Source of the DNA: Circinella minor
Lineage: Eukaryota > Mucoromycota > Mucoromycetes > Mucorales > Lichtheimiaceae
Assembly: GCA_016758965.1 (NCBI GenBank)
Contig: JAEPRB010000199.1
Location: 1-64,000 of the forward strand
Direction: 5' to 3'
Length of the DNA stretch: 64,000 bases
Shown: in pieces, positions 48,071-58,768 of the stretch
How positions within the stretch are numbered: the stretch's first letter is position 1
How the letters are laid out: the number at the start of each line of letters is the position of its first letter
Notes under the pieces: generated by a model
Database searches by the model: none
The model's input: the letters and a program-made list of their open reading frames with translations, nothing else
What the model was told of the DNA's origin: nothing
Program-made: the position numbers and the translations under genes

Positions 48071-50030
48071 ATGTCATATGTACGATCAAGACGACGTGGA
48101 CGTTTAAACCGTAGCGAAGACGCTACAAGTGAAGGTGAAGAACTAGAATCAGTTTCTAGTACCGACCATTCATCCGATTACCTCGAATCTTCAGAAGAAG
48201 AAGGTGACACTTCTTCCTCGGAAGAAGAAGATAATGAAGATGAAGAACAAAGTAGCGAAGATGAAAGTGACACCGATTCAATTGATTCTGATCTTGATAC
48301 AGTAAATTTAAAAGATTCAGAAGGTAAAAATAGAAACTAAGTTAACAAAAGAAACGTAAGAAAAAAAGGTGGTGGTGTTTGTATTATTATATTCACGCAT
48401 AAATTTCTTATCTCTTTTATTTCTTTAGCAACGACAAAAAAGACAATCCAGTCATCCAATAATAATACTGAGATACCCACATCTCCTAGTGATACCATTA
48501 TTAATGTACAAAAAGAAAAGTCAACAACGGAAGAGGAAAGAGAACAAGGAGAATCATCATCATCATCATCACCAGCACACCTGACAAATCGCGAAAAACA
48601 AATTTTAGAACGACGCGAGTATCGACGTAAACTTGCTGAAGATCCTAGCTTTGTACCTTATGTTGGTATGTTTTGGAGTCACGATGATCGTTACAGAGAT
48701 GACGCATTAAGACCTGCACTTGATAATGGTCCACCATCAAAAAAAGCACAATCAGGAACCACAGATATATCAGAAAAAAGAACATTTATGCATCGCAATA
48801 GTAATAGACCAACAACTACGATAACAACACCAGGAACAACAGATAAAAATAGTCACCAACAGGAACACCAAAGACATCCTAGCAACACTACAAAATTCAG
48901 TAAAAAATATCGTCGTATACCTGATGAAATAATCAATTCAAAATGGTCTCATGATGGATATGATTGGTTATTACGAATGGATGAAATGGATCAGCAACGA
49001 AAACAGGATGGTTTACCGTCACATTCAAAACAATTTCGACCTTCTAATAGGCATTCTAAACAAAGACGAGAACAGCGACCTAGCGTTAGTAATGAGGAAG
49101 ATGGTGCAAATAGTAATTGGCAATCATTTAATCTAAAGAATATTGAAACACATGGCGAATTAGATAAGCAAGAAAAGAAAAAAGATACCAATAAAAAGAA
49201 CGAATCTTTGGGAGATGAGAAGAAAAAAGATATCAATGAAAAGAACGAATCTTTGGGAGATGAGAAGACAAAGGATAATAATAATAGTAATAATGGCTGG
49301 GGTGACACTTTATCATCATCAAAACAAGTTGATATCATATCGACTGATCACGATGATTGGGCAAATGCGCAAGCGAATGAAAATTGGAAATCTTTTTCAC
49401 TACCGACAACTGATGTATGGGAAACATCTCATGGGTCATCATCTGCATTACCACCGGCCAAGGATGAAAACAAGAACAAGGAAAATGGCAAAGTTACTAG
49501 CACTGAGAAGGAGAAACCGAAGGAAAAAGAAAAAGGAACTGCAGCTAATGGCTGGAATGACCCTAGTGTTAGCGATACTATCACAGACGATCAACTTCAA
49601 TCTGCTGCAGCAGGGTGGAAATCTATTCATGATACGGTTAAGAAGGATGGATGGGGAACTGAAACGAAAGCGGCATCATGCTCTGAAGAAAAAGAAACAG
49701 AATGGGGTTCAAATATTACAATTGGCAATGATGATAATATTAAAAAAGATGTACGAGAAGAATGGGGATCTATTGATATTTCCAACGTCAAAAAAGAACG
49801 GTCAGCAACAGCTGTTGGTGGTTGGGAAAGCGATAAGACAAATGATAATGTCGCTATTGACAATGATGATTGGAAAAAGAATGCAAACTGGGGTATATCA
49901 CTAAATGAAGTGGATGATACAGCAAAGAAACATCATAATAACTCAAACAAGGATGAATTAGCATCGGCAGCTTGGGGAGCATGGGATAAAACAAACGGCT
50001 TTAATAACAAACATTTTGATCAATTCCAGC

Positions 50031-50071
<41 letters not shown>

Positions 50072-51163
50072 CGTCGTGGTCGTGGGTATCTTTCTCAAAA
50101 GAGACCTCCTGCTGGTGCTGCTGCTCCTGCTCAGCAACAGGAACAAATACAACCACAACAAAAGCCATTAGCATCAACTCACCAAGAACCAAAATCTATA
50201 CCCAAAAAAGAAATACAAACTGTCAAAAAGCAAGAACAACTAACTTCTTCTACTAATTCTTCTTCACAACAAAAGCCAACACCCATTTATGATTTTAATT
50301 CAATACAAAATGCCCCTTGGGATAATACCACTTCAATACGTGATGAGGTTTGGAGTCATAACAAGTTTATTGAAGATAAAGAAGATCAAGAATCGGATGT
50401 TGAAATTATTCTGGAAGCAGATGATTCACTGTCAACCAGTTGGGATAACAATGATGATATTATAAAGGCAACAACAACAACGATAACAACGAATATTGTC
50501 ATTCCACCAAAAATACAAGAAGAATCAGAAAAATCAAGGCAGAAAACGAGTGATAATATTAAACAATCACGAATGGATGATAATTGGCGACGAAGAGATG
50601 ATCCTGGACCTATTTTTACTACCGCTGAAGATACCAATACATACAGCAACAACAATAATTTTCGACAACAGCCGCCCCTACCGCCTAACTCTTACTATTA
50701 TCCACAGCCTATGAGTAACTACATGCCTATTGCAGCTGCGTTACCACAAGCATATGGAATGCCACTACAGTCTGCTGCTATGCAACCACTGCAACCACAA
50801 CCAGTATCAGCACATGATAATAATATAAATAATGGACAACAGCAACAATTTATGCCATCTGCATACGAAGCAAATGGTATGGTTTACTATGGTATGGAGC
50901 CCAATATGTATCAATATTATTACTATCCACCACAACCAGTGTCAATGCCTGTCCAACAAGATGGCACGATAGCGGTTGATGACGATGGTGATCATGAAGG
51001 ATGGGGAGCTACCCCTCCTTATGAAGAAGATTGGGAACATAATAATACTAATTTTAAACAAGAACATTCTAATCATCATGGTAGTCGACAAAGAAAACAA
51101 CAACAACAAGAACAACAAGCATTCTATTATTATCCCACCAACTCATCTCAATATTATACTTAA
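48071..51163 (+). CDS. Barentsz/CASC3-like exon-junction protein with GW/WG repeats, 995 aa
   Basis: Exons 48071-48323 and 48429-51163. The N-terminus is an RS/acidic stretch (YVRSRRRGRLNRSEDATSEG, then Glu/Ser-rich). The conserved Btz/SELOR core is RREYRRKLAEDPSFVPYVG followed by FWSHDDRYRDD at about residues 148-175, the eIF4A3-binding signature of CASC3/MLN51. The remaining ~800 residues are disordered. They hold two near-identical NESLGDEK units near 49200-49270, a long poly-Gln near 50029-50069, and at least ten GW or WG dipeptides (NGWGD, DGWGT, EEWGS, NWGIS, EGWGA) with recurrent W-x-S-[FI] units (NWQSF, NWKSF, GWKSI, EWGSI). CASC3 acts in mRNA localisation and decay as part of the exon junction complex; the GW repeats suggest an additional partner such as Argonaute, which is inference. 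Confidence 0.85.
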
Positions 51164-51598
51164 CTTCTTTCTTTTTCTTCTCCTCTTCCTCCTTTTCTTA
51201 TATTCCCCTTTATCTCGTTATTCATATTTTTTTTTTATCTTTCTCATTATTCTTTTTTTGTTATAATCATTTTTTTTTATCCCTTGAAAAAAAAAATTGT
51301 AAAATCTCAAAAAAAGAAAGAACAAGTAATTAATGCATTTTATCATCCCATCATTGTTATTAAATAAAGCCATCACCCTAATACAACAGTCTTTTTTTTT
51401 GGCTCCTTTCAAAATATGAATTATAAAAAGTTTTAATGTTTTTTTGAATAAAAGGTGTCGGATAATCCCTGAGATTCATTTTTACCTATTTTAGGAACAA
51501 GTTCGCATAAAGGAAAAATCAAATTTAAAAGCAAACGGTGACTATACCATCTTGAGACTATTCTCTCGTATTTTATTTTACATTGATACACACACAAA
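51164..51598. other. Intergenic between the CASC3-like gene and DSC3
   Basis: Pyrimidine-rich 3' region (51165-51290) then AT-rich sequence serving as the DSC3 upstream region. No gene seen. Confidence 0.5.
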
Positions 51599-52692
51599 AT
51601 GACCGAAATTCGAGATTATTACGAATCTATTGATGTACATATCCATTTAGCGGACGGATCTAACTTGATCGTTACTATTTCTCCTAGTGATTCAGTTGAA
51701 ACTTTGAAACAGAAGGTTATTATTCTTTTATTTAATGTACATGTGTCCAGAGAAAGAAAAAAAAAGAAAATAGGTTATTGTATTAATAACAATTTTAAAC
51801 AAAAAAACAAACAAACAGATTCGACAGTCTTTACCAAAACGAACACAAAATATGAACATTCGATTAATTTATCAAGGACGAATTCTTACAGAAAATGATC
51901 AACCTTTAAGTCATTCTGGTATTGGTGTACGTGGTAAAGACCAACAACAGCAATCAGTATATATTCATTGTTCTATATCCGATTATATTCCTCGGAACTC
52001 AAAATCTATCACAACATATCAAGAAAACAATAGCAATAATAATAATGATAGGGGTGTAAGTATTTTATTGGATTGGTTAACTTGGTCTGTACTTCATCGG
52101 ATGAAACCTTACGAAGAAATTAAATATATTTCTTAGTCAGGACAAGAAGACAATAATTATACTGGCAATCAGATGACTCGGTTATTGGGATTCGATCGAT
52201 TGCAGGAAGCTGGATTTAATGAGGAAGAAATAAGGGATATACGCGTTCAATTTCATCGACTACATGGCTCACCTAATTTTGATGGTGGTAAGTTACTAGA
52301 ATTTATATTTGGAATTATTCTTTTATTAATTATTTCTATCTAACTTCTCAATTACATGTAAAAAAAAAAAAGAAATTACGGAACAAACCACTGCGATGGA
52401 AGAGCAATGGATGGAAAGTACAGGTGAAATATTACCTGATGGATGTAAGTCTATTTGATGCATTTTTTTTTTAAAAAATAACGTCATTTAATGTTATATT
52501 AACCGATAAAATTTATTAGTGGTACAAGGAACTTACAAAGAAATGATGTGTGGCCTTTTACTTGGATTCTTCCTTGGAATATTATGTGTTTTTTGGTTCC
52601 GTGAATCTGTATTTACTCGAAGGCATCAAATGGGGATAGTAGCAGGGATGCTGATTAATATCTCTTTTGGCGTTCTTCATATCTATCATTAA
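51599..52692 (+). CDS. DSC3: DSC3-like subunit of the Golgi Dsc E3 ligase complex, 249 aa
   Basis: Exons 51599-51715, 51819-52055, 52137-52287, 52373-52444 and 52520-52692. A ubiquitin-like N-terminal domain (VHIHLADGSNLIVTISPSDS, LIYQGRILTENDQPLSHSGI) precedes the conserved central region GFDRLQEAGFNEEEIRDIR. Two C-terminal membrane segments (MMCGLLLGFFLGILCVFWF and MGIVAGMLINISFGVLHIY) complete the Dsc3/DUF2407 architecture, and the size matches fission yeast Dsc3. The Dsc complex ubiquitylates membrane proteins at the Golgi and, in several fungi, activates SREBP. The first donor, GTTATT, is weak, but it gives the only frame-consistent join. The frame past the second donor (GTAAGT after 52055) runs on for 27 codons, so intron retention would truncate the protein. 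Confidence 0.87.
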
Positions 52693-53182
52693 TAGCAGCA
52701 ATAATAATAGCAAAATTGATTTCTCTCTCTCTATTTCTCTCTGTCATCATTATTTTGTAACTTTTAGTATACCTTTTTTTTTTTTGCTCCAATTTATGAG
52801 AAAAAGAAAATTTTCACACACAAAAAAAAAAAAAAAATACATGACCTGTTTATATCTTCATATCTCACTCTCTTTACTTAAATTATTTTAACAATCTTTT
52901 GTAAATAACAATAACAAAGCCTTTACTTATTTTTTTATGGTTACTCTATTCGTCGCCATGACATTTTCTTTTTTTGATTATGTTGCTATCCATATTTTTT
53001 TTTATTTGGAATAAACATGTGATCCTGTAAAAAAACCATTTCATGCGGTCGGTGTTAGAAAGAAGTTGTTTAACTTAACGCGTGGTTCCCAAAAAAATAA
53101 AATTAGGGTCTCCTTATTTTTTTTTCCCTATACGTAAAGTTTTCCTGTCCCTCTACCTTTCTTCCTTTTCTTCACCTTTAAA
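52693..53182. other. Intergenic between DSC3 and the secreted protein gene
   Basis: AT-rich with CT microsatellite-like runs (52720-52745) and poly-T/poly-A tracts. No gene seen. The last 60 bp are a pyrimidine-rich leader. Confidence 0.5.
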
Positions 53183-54561
53183 ATGAGGTTACTACAGCTC
53201 ATACTTCTTTTTGCCGCGTTATTGTCCCTATGTCTATCCAGTGCTCAAGTATGTATATATTTCTTGAATTTCCGTATCCTTTTTTTGTATTTGAAGAAAA
53301 ACATCATAAAAATAAAATAAAACTATAGTAATTAATATCAACCAAAAAAAAAAAAAAATAGATTGAAAAGAATGAATTTGATGCGACTATTGTTGATTCA
53401 ACAGACCTCCATTTACATTATGGTGCCTCACCTCAAAATGAACATGACTACCATCACGATCACCATCAAAAACAATCAACTGAACAACAACAAACACTTA
53501 CTCTACCTCCTGTATCGCCGCCTACACTTATCGAACAAATTCTTGTTCAATTTCAAGTGTGGCAATTTCAATTACAACAAAACCTGGAACAACGATTTCC
53601 ACAATTTTTTGGATTATTAAAACATATTCATAAATTAACCAAACAAGCACAACAAGAACAAAAAGTAGCTGGACGTCGTTATATTTTATTGACATGGAAC
53701 GACATTTATTTTGACTTGCGACGTCTGGTCCCGTGGTCAATATGGCCCATGGATGAACGACAAATAGCCACAACTGATTCAACTACCCGGCGACGTGCTA
53801 TTGCAGAAACAACCAAGAAATTATATCCACGTTCTTTACAACACGATGCTATTGCGATGCAAATCCGATTATTACACTGGGCAACAGATGCCTCTGAACG
53901 ATGTACAGCTATTACCCAACATTTGACAACTATTTATGATGATGTATTAAACCAAGTTTTAGAATTGACTCACGGATTAATAAAAGAAGATAATGAAACG
54001 ATAACACCAATGACAATGACCTATGAAATCAATCAATTATTGTTACGAACAAAAATTCAAGGTTTAACGCTAACAAGAAAATTGAGTCGCTTCATTGATG
54101 CTGAATTTGCTAAAATTGTATGGTTATCAGGCCCATTACGTCCATGGCTCGAAGAATTAAATGGAGTTAGTATTTCAGAAATGATGAATATTTACAAAGA
54201 TGCAATGGATACATCTGTTTCAAGAATTCGTATTACTATTAATAGTAGTAATCAAATATCTACGAACTACAACAACAATGATAATGAACAACAAGATCTT
54301 ATTAGTGCCATTCAAGCAGCAGTAGATGAAAGTAAACAACAATCGGAACAAGTATTTGTTCAAGTTGAAAAACAATTACATGCTATATGGGAAAATGCGG
54401 CATCTGAGATCCGTGCATCTCCATGGACAGCACCTTATTGGGAAGATACACTGAAAAATACAGTGGTTGCCACTAAAAGTCATGTATTAAGTATTAAATC
54501 AATGATTCAAAGTATATTTGCTCGTTTGGCTGGATGTCAATGTGGAACAACGATGGATTAA
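53183..54561 (+). CDS. Secreted or vacuolar helical protein of unknown function, 421 aa
   Basis: Exons 53183-53248 and 53362-54561. The first exon is almost exactly the signal peptide (MRLLQLILLFAALLSLCLSS); the intron follows the predicted cleavage region SAQ. Then come a His/Gln-rich linker and ~320 residues that look all-helical (QVWQFQLQQNLEQRFPQFFG, ITQHLTTIYDDVLNQVLELT, AAVDESKQQSEQVFVQVEKQ). The protein ends in a CQC pair (LAGCQCGTTMD). Trp-rich patches (LVPWSIWPMD, SPWTAPYWED) flank the helices. There are no internal membrane segments, and no enzyme motif or known domain was recognised. Length, uninterrupted frame and leader support a real gene. Confidence 0.75.
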
Positions 54562-55474
54562 AAACAATTTAGTCTATTGATAATTTTATATTTTGGCTAT
54601 ATTTCTTTGTGTATATAAATCCGAATTATTGTAAATAACTTTTACAAAATAAATATGTTGTTTATTTTATATTTATATAGCAATTCCCTAAGAGCAAATA
54701 CATAATTGAATGAATTTTGGGAAGAAGGATGATAACAAAGAATAAAGAGGAAATACATTTATTTCATGTGAAATTATGTTGTATAAAAAGAAATTAAACT
54801 TGCATAAAGCTTATCATTTGTAATTAATAATGAGTAGAAAGCATATAATATATTATTTTTGCTCACTGCTTTATGTTTATCTATTCATTGGCGAATTAAA
54901 AACTAGTTACTATTTTTTTTTCTCTAACTGCCATATTCAATAAATATATACAGTACTAAAATATTTTTAACTCATGAACAAAAACGAATATTTATTAAAA
55001 GAAAATACCTTTGAACCTAATAAAAGCGTAACAATATCAGAATAGGTTTGTAGGTAACCAATGTAACAGTACATCGTTACGGGAGTGTACGTACATTGAT
55101 CAATATCGATTGAAAAAAATTACAAAAAGAGTGTCATAAGAAAGTTATTCTTTCTTGTGATTATAAAAATAAGACATTATAATAGTTATAATGAAAAAAA
55201 AATAAGTATGGTATGTTAGCTAGAAAGGATCATCAATCGTAATATTATTGTTCTGCATATTGATACTCATGAATTAGTGGAAGAAAATAGGGACAGTATT
55301 TGCTTGTCATTGTGAAGATGATACTATACTATACATGGAAAAACAAACAATTGATAAGCACCCAACATGATCATAAAAAACTCTTTATTGACAATGCATT
55401 CAATCTTACTGCTTTGCTAGATATATAAAAAGATTCGTATTTTCTTTTTTCTTTCCTCTCTACCAATTTTTTTT
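54562..55474. other. Intergenic upstream of the RGG protein gene
   Basis: AT-rich and without recognisable genes. A TATAAAA element at about 55424-55430 lies roughly 45-50 bp before the RGG gene start codon. Confidence 0.5.
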
Positions 55475-55675
55475 ATGACCCGTCGTACAGAAAGAAATCG
55501 AAACACTCCTGCCATGATTAACATGCAAAACAGTAGCATAATCATGGCAGGTAGTGGAAGTAGTCTAGAAGATTATTACTTACGACGTAGTCGTAACAAC
55601 AACAACAACAACAACAATTCCGGCGGCCGTGGTGGTCGTGGTGATGGCGGTGGCGGTCGTGCTGGTGGTCTTTAG
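55475..55675 (+). CDS. RGG-type RNA-binding protein, interrupted by TAG before a UAP56-binding motif
   Basis: The ATG at 55475 opens 66 codons: a basic N-terminus (MTRRTERNRNTPAMINM), SSLEDYYLRRSR, poly-Asn and a Gly/Arg box (GGRGGRGDGGGGRAGG). A TAG at 55673-55675 ends the frame. The same frame then continues for at least 45 codons with Asn-rich sequence, an Ile-Asp repeat and LDMELDRYMSSIIKKRK (about 55751-55802). That motif matches the C-terminal UAP56-binding motif (L-D-x-x-L-D-x-Y) of ALYREF and CHTOP mRNA-export adaptors. RGG box plus UBM is exactly that family's layout, so the TAG splits what should be one protein. No splice pair removing the TAG while keeping phase was found. It is either a recent nonsense allele, a readthrough gene, or a sequence error. 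Confidence 0.6.
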   Translation: MTRRTERNRNTPAMINMQNSSIIMAGSGSSLEDYYLRRSRNNNNNNNNSGGRGGRGDGGGGRAGGL

Positions 55676-55810
55676 ACCACTGACAACAGCAACAACAACA
55701 ACGAGAATAATAATAATAATAATAACAATATTGATATTGATATTGACGTACTGGACATGGAGCTTGATCGCTACATGTCCAGTATTATAAAAAAAAGAAA
55801 GATTAATTAT

Positions 55811-55915
55811 TCCTTTTTTTTTAATATTTTTTTTTTTTGTAAATATTTTTTTTTTTTTTTTTTTTTTGTAAATATTTTTTTTTTTTTGTAAATATTTTTT
55901 TTTAATATTCATTAT
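55811..55915. repeat. Poly-T with TTTGTAAATATTTT units
   Basis: Three copies of a T-run followed by GTAAATATTTT in about 100 bp, directly after the UBM coding segment. It looks like a slippage-prone low-complexity 3' region. Confidence 0.75.
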
Positions 55916-55993
55916 TAAATAAGTCAAATACCAAAAGTAGTTTTTGTTTGCCTGGTGCTTCTTACCTTATGTAAATTATAACTTCATAATGTC

Positions 55994-56009
55994 ACAGAGG
56001 TACCAAAGT
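55994..56009. repeat. 16-bp target-site duplication, left copy (element 1)
   Basis: ACAGAGGTACCAAAGT here is repeated exactly at 56551-56566, bracketing the first retrotransposon fragment. Confidence 0.88.
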
Positions 56010-56550
56010 TTTTTCTTATATAAATAATCGGTTGAGGTTAAAAATTTTATTATGGAAGATACGTGTATGAAAATAGAACAAAGGGATGTAACATCAAAAA
56101 AGAAAACAATACTTAAAAGTCGAATATAAGGTTAAAATATTTACTAGCTACGTAAAGAAAGAATCAGAAAATAAACAAATGGATAGTTTTTCTTTTGTTA
56201 CGTATTTTTTTGGAAATATGTATTGAAGAATATATATATATCTATATATATAGTAACTCAAAGCAATTAATCATCAGATGGATGTTGTAAAGGATGAATC
56301 ATTTTTTAAAGCAGAGCGAAATACTTGTTCTGGAACAAAAGGATGATTGTTGAATACCAGATTCCAGTAGGATCGCCATAATGCAAGTATAGTGCCTTGA
56401 ATTACATTAGTGTATTTGGTGAAAGAATGTGGAGGTATCAGGTCCCAGGGAAGATCCATAATAACCCGAAGAAGGTTATTCAGGCTCACAATAAAAGATG
56501 GTGCCCATGTGCGAGTCCAAATTGACCAGCGAACTGGACAGGTGACAAGA
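56010..56550 (-). mobile_element. 5'-truncated non-LTR retrotransposon fragment (element 1)
   Basis: Read on the minus strand, the fragment starts at 56550 inside a reading frame (CPVRWSIWTRTWAPSF at its start; ILALWRSYWNLVFNNHPF near its end). It stops at 56274-56276, has ~260 bp of 3' untranslated sequence and ends in a short A-rich tail beside the left duplication. The encoded end resembles the C-terminus of element 2 (TILSIWDGNWGWVFRQENFW) at the same position, so it is a related but divergent LINE-type family. Severe 5' truncation with 16-bp flanking duplications is diagnostic of target-primed reverse transcription. Confidence 0.85.
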
Positions 56551-56566
56551 ACAGAGGTACCAAAGT
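56551..56566. repeat. 16-bp target-site duplication, right copy (element 1)
   Basis: Exact repeat of 55994-56009. Its last 8 bp (56559-56566) are also the start of the left 14-bp duplication of element 2 (56559-56572), showing both insertions used the same target. Confidence 0.88.
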
Positions 56567-56572
56567 ACTTGT

Positions 56573-58515
56573 TTTTTTTTTTTTTTGTATGAGAAAAATC
56601 ATTTTATTTCCCGAAAAGATAGTTGGGATATAAGAAATAATAGTAGTTAAACAAAAAGAGAACATGATGATTATTGAGATAAATTGAAATGAGGGGAATT
56701 ATAATAAACTATGAATAAAGGAATATTCCTTTATGACAGAATAAAAATAATAAAAAAAATATGTAATAACCAAAGTGGATATAAAGAAGATCATGAATCA
56801 AGAATTATGAGTGTGATTATTTCGATTTTCGCATTCTATTTTCCGTAACCGAAGGGTTGCTATTGCGGCGATCCTAGGGGGCCAAAAGTTTTCCTGTCGA
56901 AAGACCCATCCCCAATTTCCATCCCATATGGACAAGATAGTAGTAGCAATGAGAGTGGCAAAGTCCAAATGAAGACCTTGCTTGAGTAAGAGTGGAGCAG
57001 TAGATAAAGACTTGATATGTTCATATGTGAGTTGTTCTGGTTGTTGAAGGAAAAGGTTTGCTATGATCTGCCAGACTTGTTGTTTAATTCGACACCCCCA
57101 TAGGAAATGGTCTTGAGTATCCAACTGATCACAAAAAATGCACAATGGTGATTGACAAAATTGAGGAATAATTCGATGTAGTCGGTCACGACACGATATT
57201 TTGTTGTGTAGTGCGCGCCACCATATAGTATGAGATCGATGAATAAAAGAGGAACGCCAAAATCTGGACCATGTTGCTTGGGTTTCTCGAGGATATAGTT
57301 CAGATAGTTGATGTAGTACAGGACGAAAACGTTGTCGATATTCTTTACTTGTTAAATTGATGATTGGAAGCCCATCTGACAAAGTAGATTTAATAATATC
57401 ACTGGTATCCGATGGCATTTCAGCTGTTCCTGTACGACTTGTTAGAGATATAAACTCAGGTCTTATGGAAAAGTGACCTTGGTCGCGACGCCGAAAAAAA
57501 TCAGTAATAAGGTGTCGGTGACGAGATCTGAAACCAATAGGTTGTTCTTGTAGTCTTCCTTCTGGATATCGAAGGTAGTAACCATCTTTGATCTTGACTT
57601 GTTTCCATTTTTGTAGCAACCTAGTAAGGTCATTTGATGGTAAGCGATCTTGGGAAACAACAATAGTGCATAGCGGAAAATCTATAATATGAGAATGGTT
57701 GACTTGAGACCAATCAATAGATATGTCAAGTGTGTCAATGGTTCGAAAGAAGTTGAAAAAACATCCAAAGGATGTAAGTGGTGTTGATCGACAACCACTA
57801 AATAATATCGGGTAGATCGCTGATTTTGTGCCAGAAAAAAGTTTGAGGCAATGACGAAATATATCCAACAGAAAAGAATGGTTATCATCAGCATAGTCAA
57901 TAAGCGGTAAAATCCAACGAAGTTGAAGGGCTGAATGTTGAACCGTTGGATCCAGTATGGCTACACCACCCTCTTTCTTTGGTCTTGAACATGTGGAGAA
58001 ACTAGCCGGAGGAAACACCTTTTTGGTAACAAATTGATATACAATCGACCGGATTTGTGTAAGATATGTTTTGGTAACAGGTAGAATACGTATTGAATGC
58101 CAAATTTTACTAAGAAGTAAAGAATTAGCCACCATACCTCGTCCTTGTATTGATAAAGACCGTTGCGATAAAATTTGAACTTGTTGTTGTATTTTTTCTT
58201 TTGTTGAATTCAAAAAAATATTGAGCTGTGTCTTGTTGTGGGTCAATGGATAGCCAAGGTACATAACTGGGTTGGTATTGTGTTCATCATTCCATACGTT
58301 GATACCAGCCCGATTCAATGCAGCGATCCAAGGTAATTGTCTTTTCCCAGATAAGGAGAGAGCGACCGTTTTGTCCTTGTTTAGTTGTGCGTTAGATGCC
58401 CGACCATATAAATTGAGTAATTCCAAAAGAACTGATAGTTCTGATGGATTGGATAAAAAGATTAGTACATCATCAGCATATGCTAACACCTTTAATTTTG
58501 GTGTGATGACATCTG
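56573..58515 (-). mobile_element. 5'-truncated non-LTR retrotransposon (element 2) with intact RT 3' part
   Basis: Minus-strand element with its 5' end at 58515 and its poly-A tail (seen as poly-T, about 56572-56586) at the other side. It is flanked by the 14-bp duplication ACCAAAGTACTTGT at 56559-56572 and 58516-58529. It carries one open reading frame from the truncation point to 56798 and ~210 bp of 3' untranslated sequence. Only the catalytic YADD block and downstream remain; the endonuclease and earlier RT motifs are absent, so it cannot move by itself. The undisturbed frame indicates recent insertion. Confidence 0.9.
56798..58515 (-). CDS. C-terminal reverse transcriptase fragment with zinc-binding region
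   Basis: About 572 uninterrupted codons. AYADDVLIFLSNPSELSVLL contains the catalytic Asp pair of LINE-type reverse transcriptase. The thumb-like region has LGYPLTHNKTQLNIFL and SIQGRGMVANSLLLSKIWH; SRPKKEGGVAILDPTVQHSA is the conserved GG-x-x-I block of this group. The zf-RVT-like segment is WWRALHNKISCRDRLHR, followed by CIFCDQLDTQDHFLWGC. An ATG-initiated frame could be drawn from 58573, but codons upstream of 58515 come from the flanking target-site duplication and unique DNA, so the true protein is N-terminally truncated. Confidence 0.9.
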
Positions 58516-58529
58516 ACCAAAGTACTTGT
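58516..58529. repeat. 14-bp target-site duplication, right copy (element 2)
   Basis: Exact repeat of 56559-56572. The sequence after it (CTGCAAATTATAAC) is the original right flank of both insertions. Confidence 0.88.
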
Positions 58530-58768
58530 CTGCAAATTATAACTAACAACTTCAGCCAATAGTAATAGCCCATTAACTTTCACATCCGCACTTTAACGAC
58601 TGGTTGTGATTGCTCCAAAAACCCTGAGGCAAGGCCGGCAAGATGGGCTACCTTTTTGTTTCGGAGATTAGATTTACCCAATGTGGAGAAAAGGAAAAAA
58701 AGGGGAGGGATATAGAAACTTTTGTTATTTTTTTTTTCTTCTTTTTTTTTTAATATTAAAATTCAATA

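Noticed and set aside
48991..49338. 115-codon minus-strand frame inside the CASC3-like gene
   Set aside because: Antisense shadow of the Lys/Glu/Asp-rich coding sequence; Ser/Phe-rich with no domain.
58516..58573. ATG at 58573 as the reverse transcriptase start
   Set aside because: These codons lie in the target-site duplication and original flanking DNA, not in the element.
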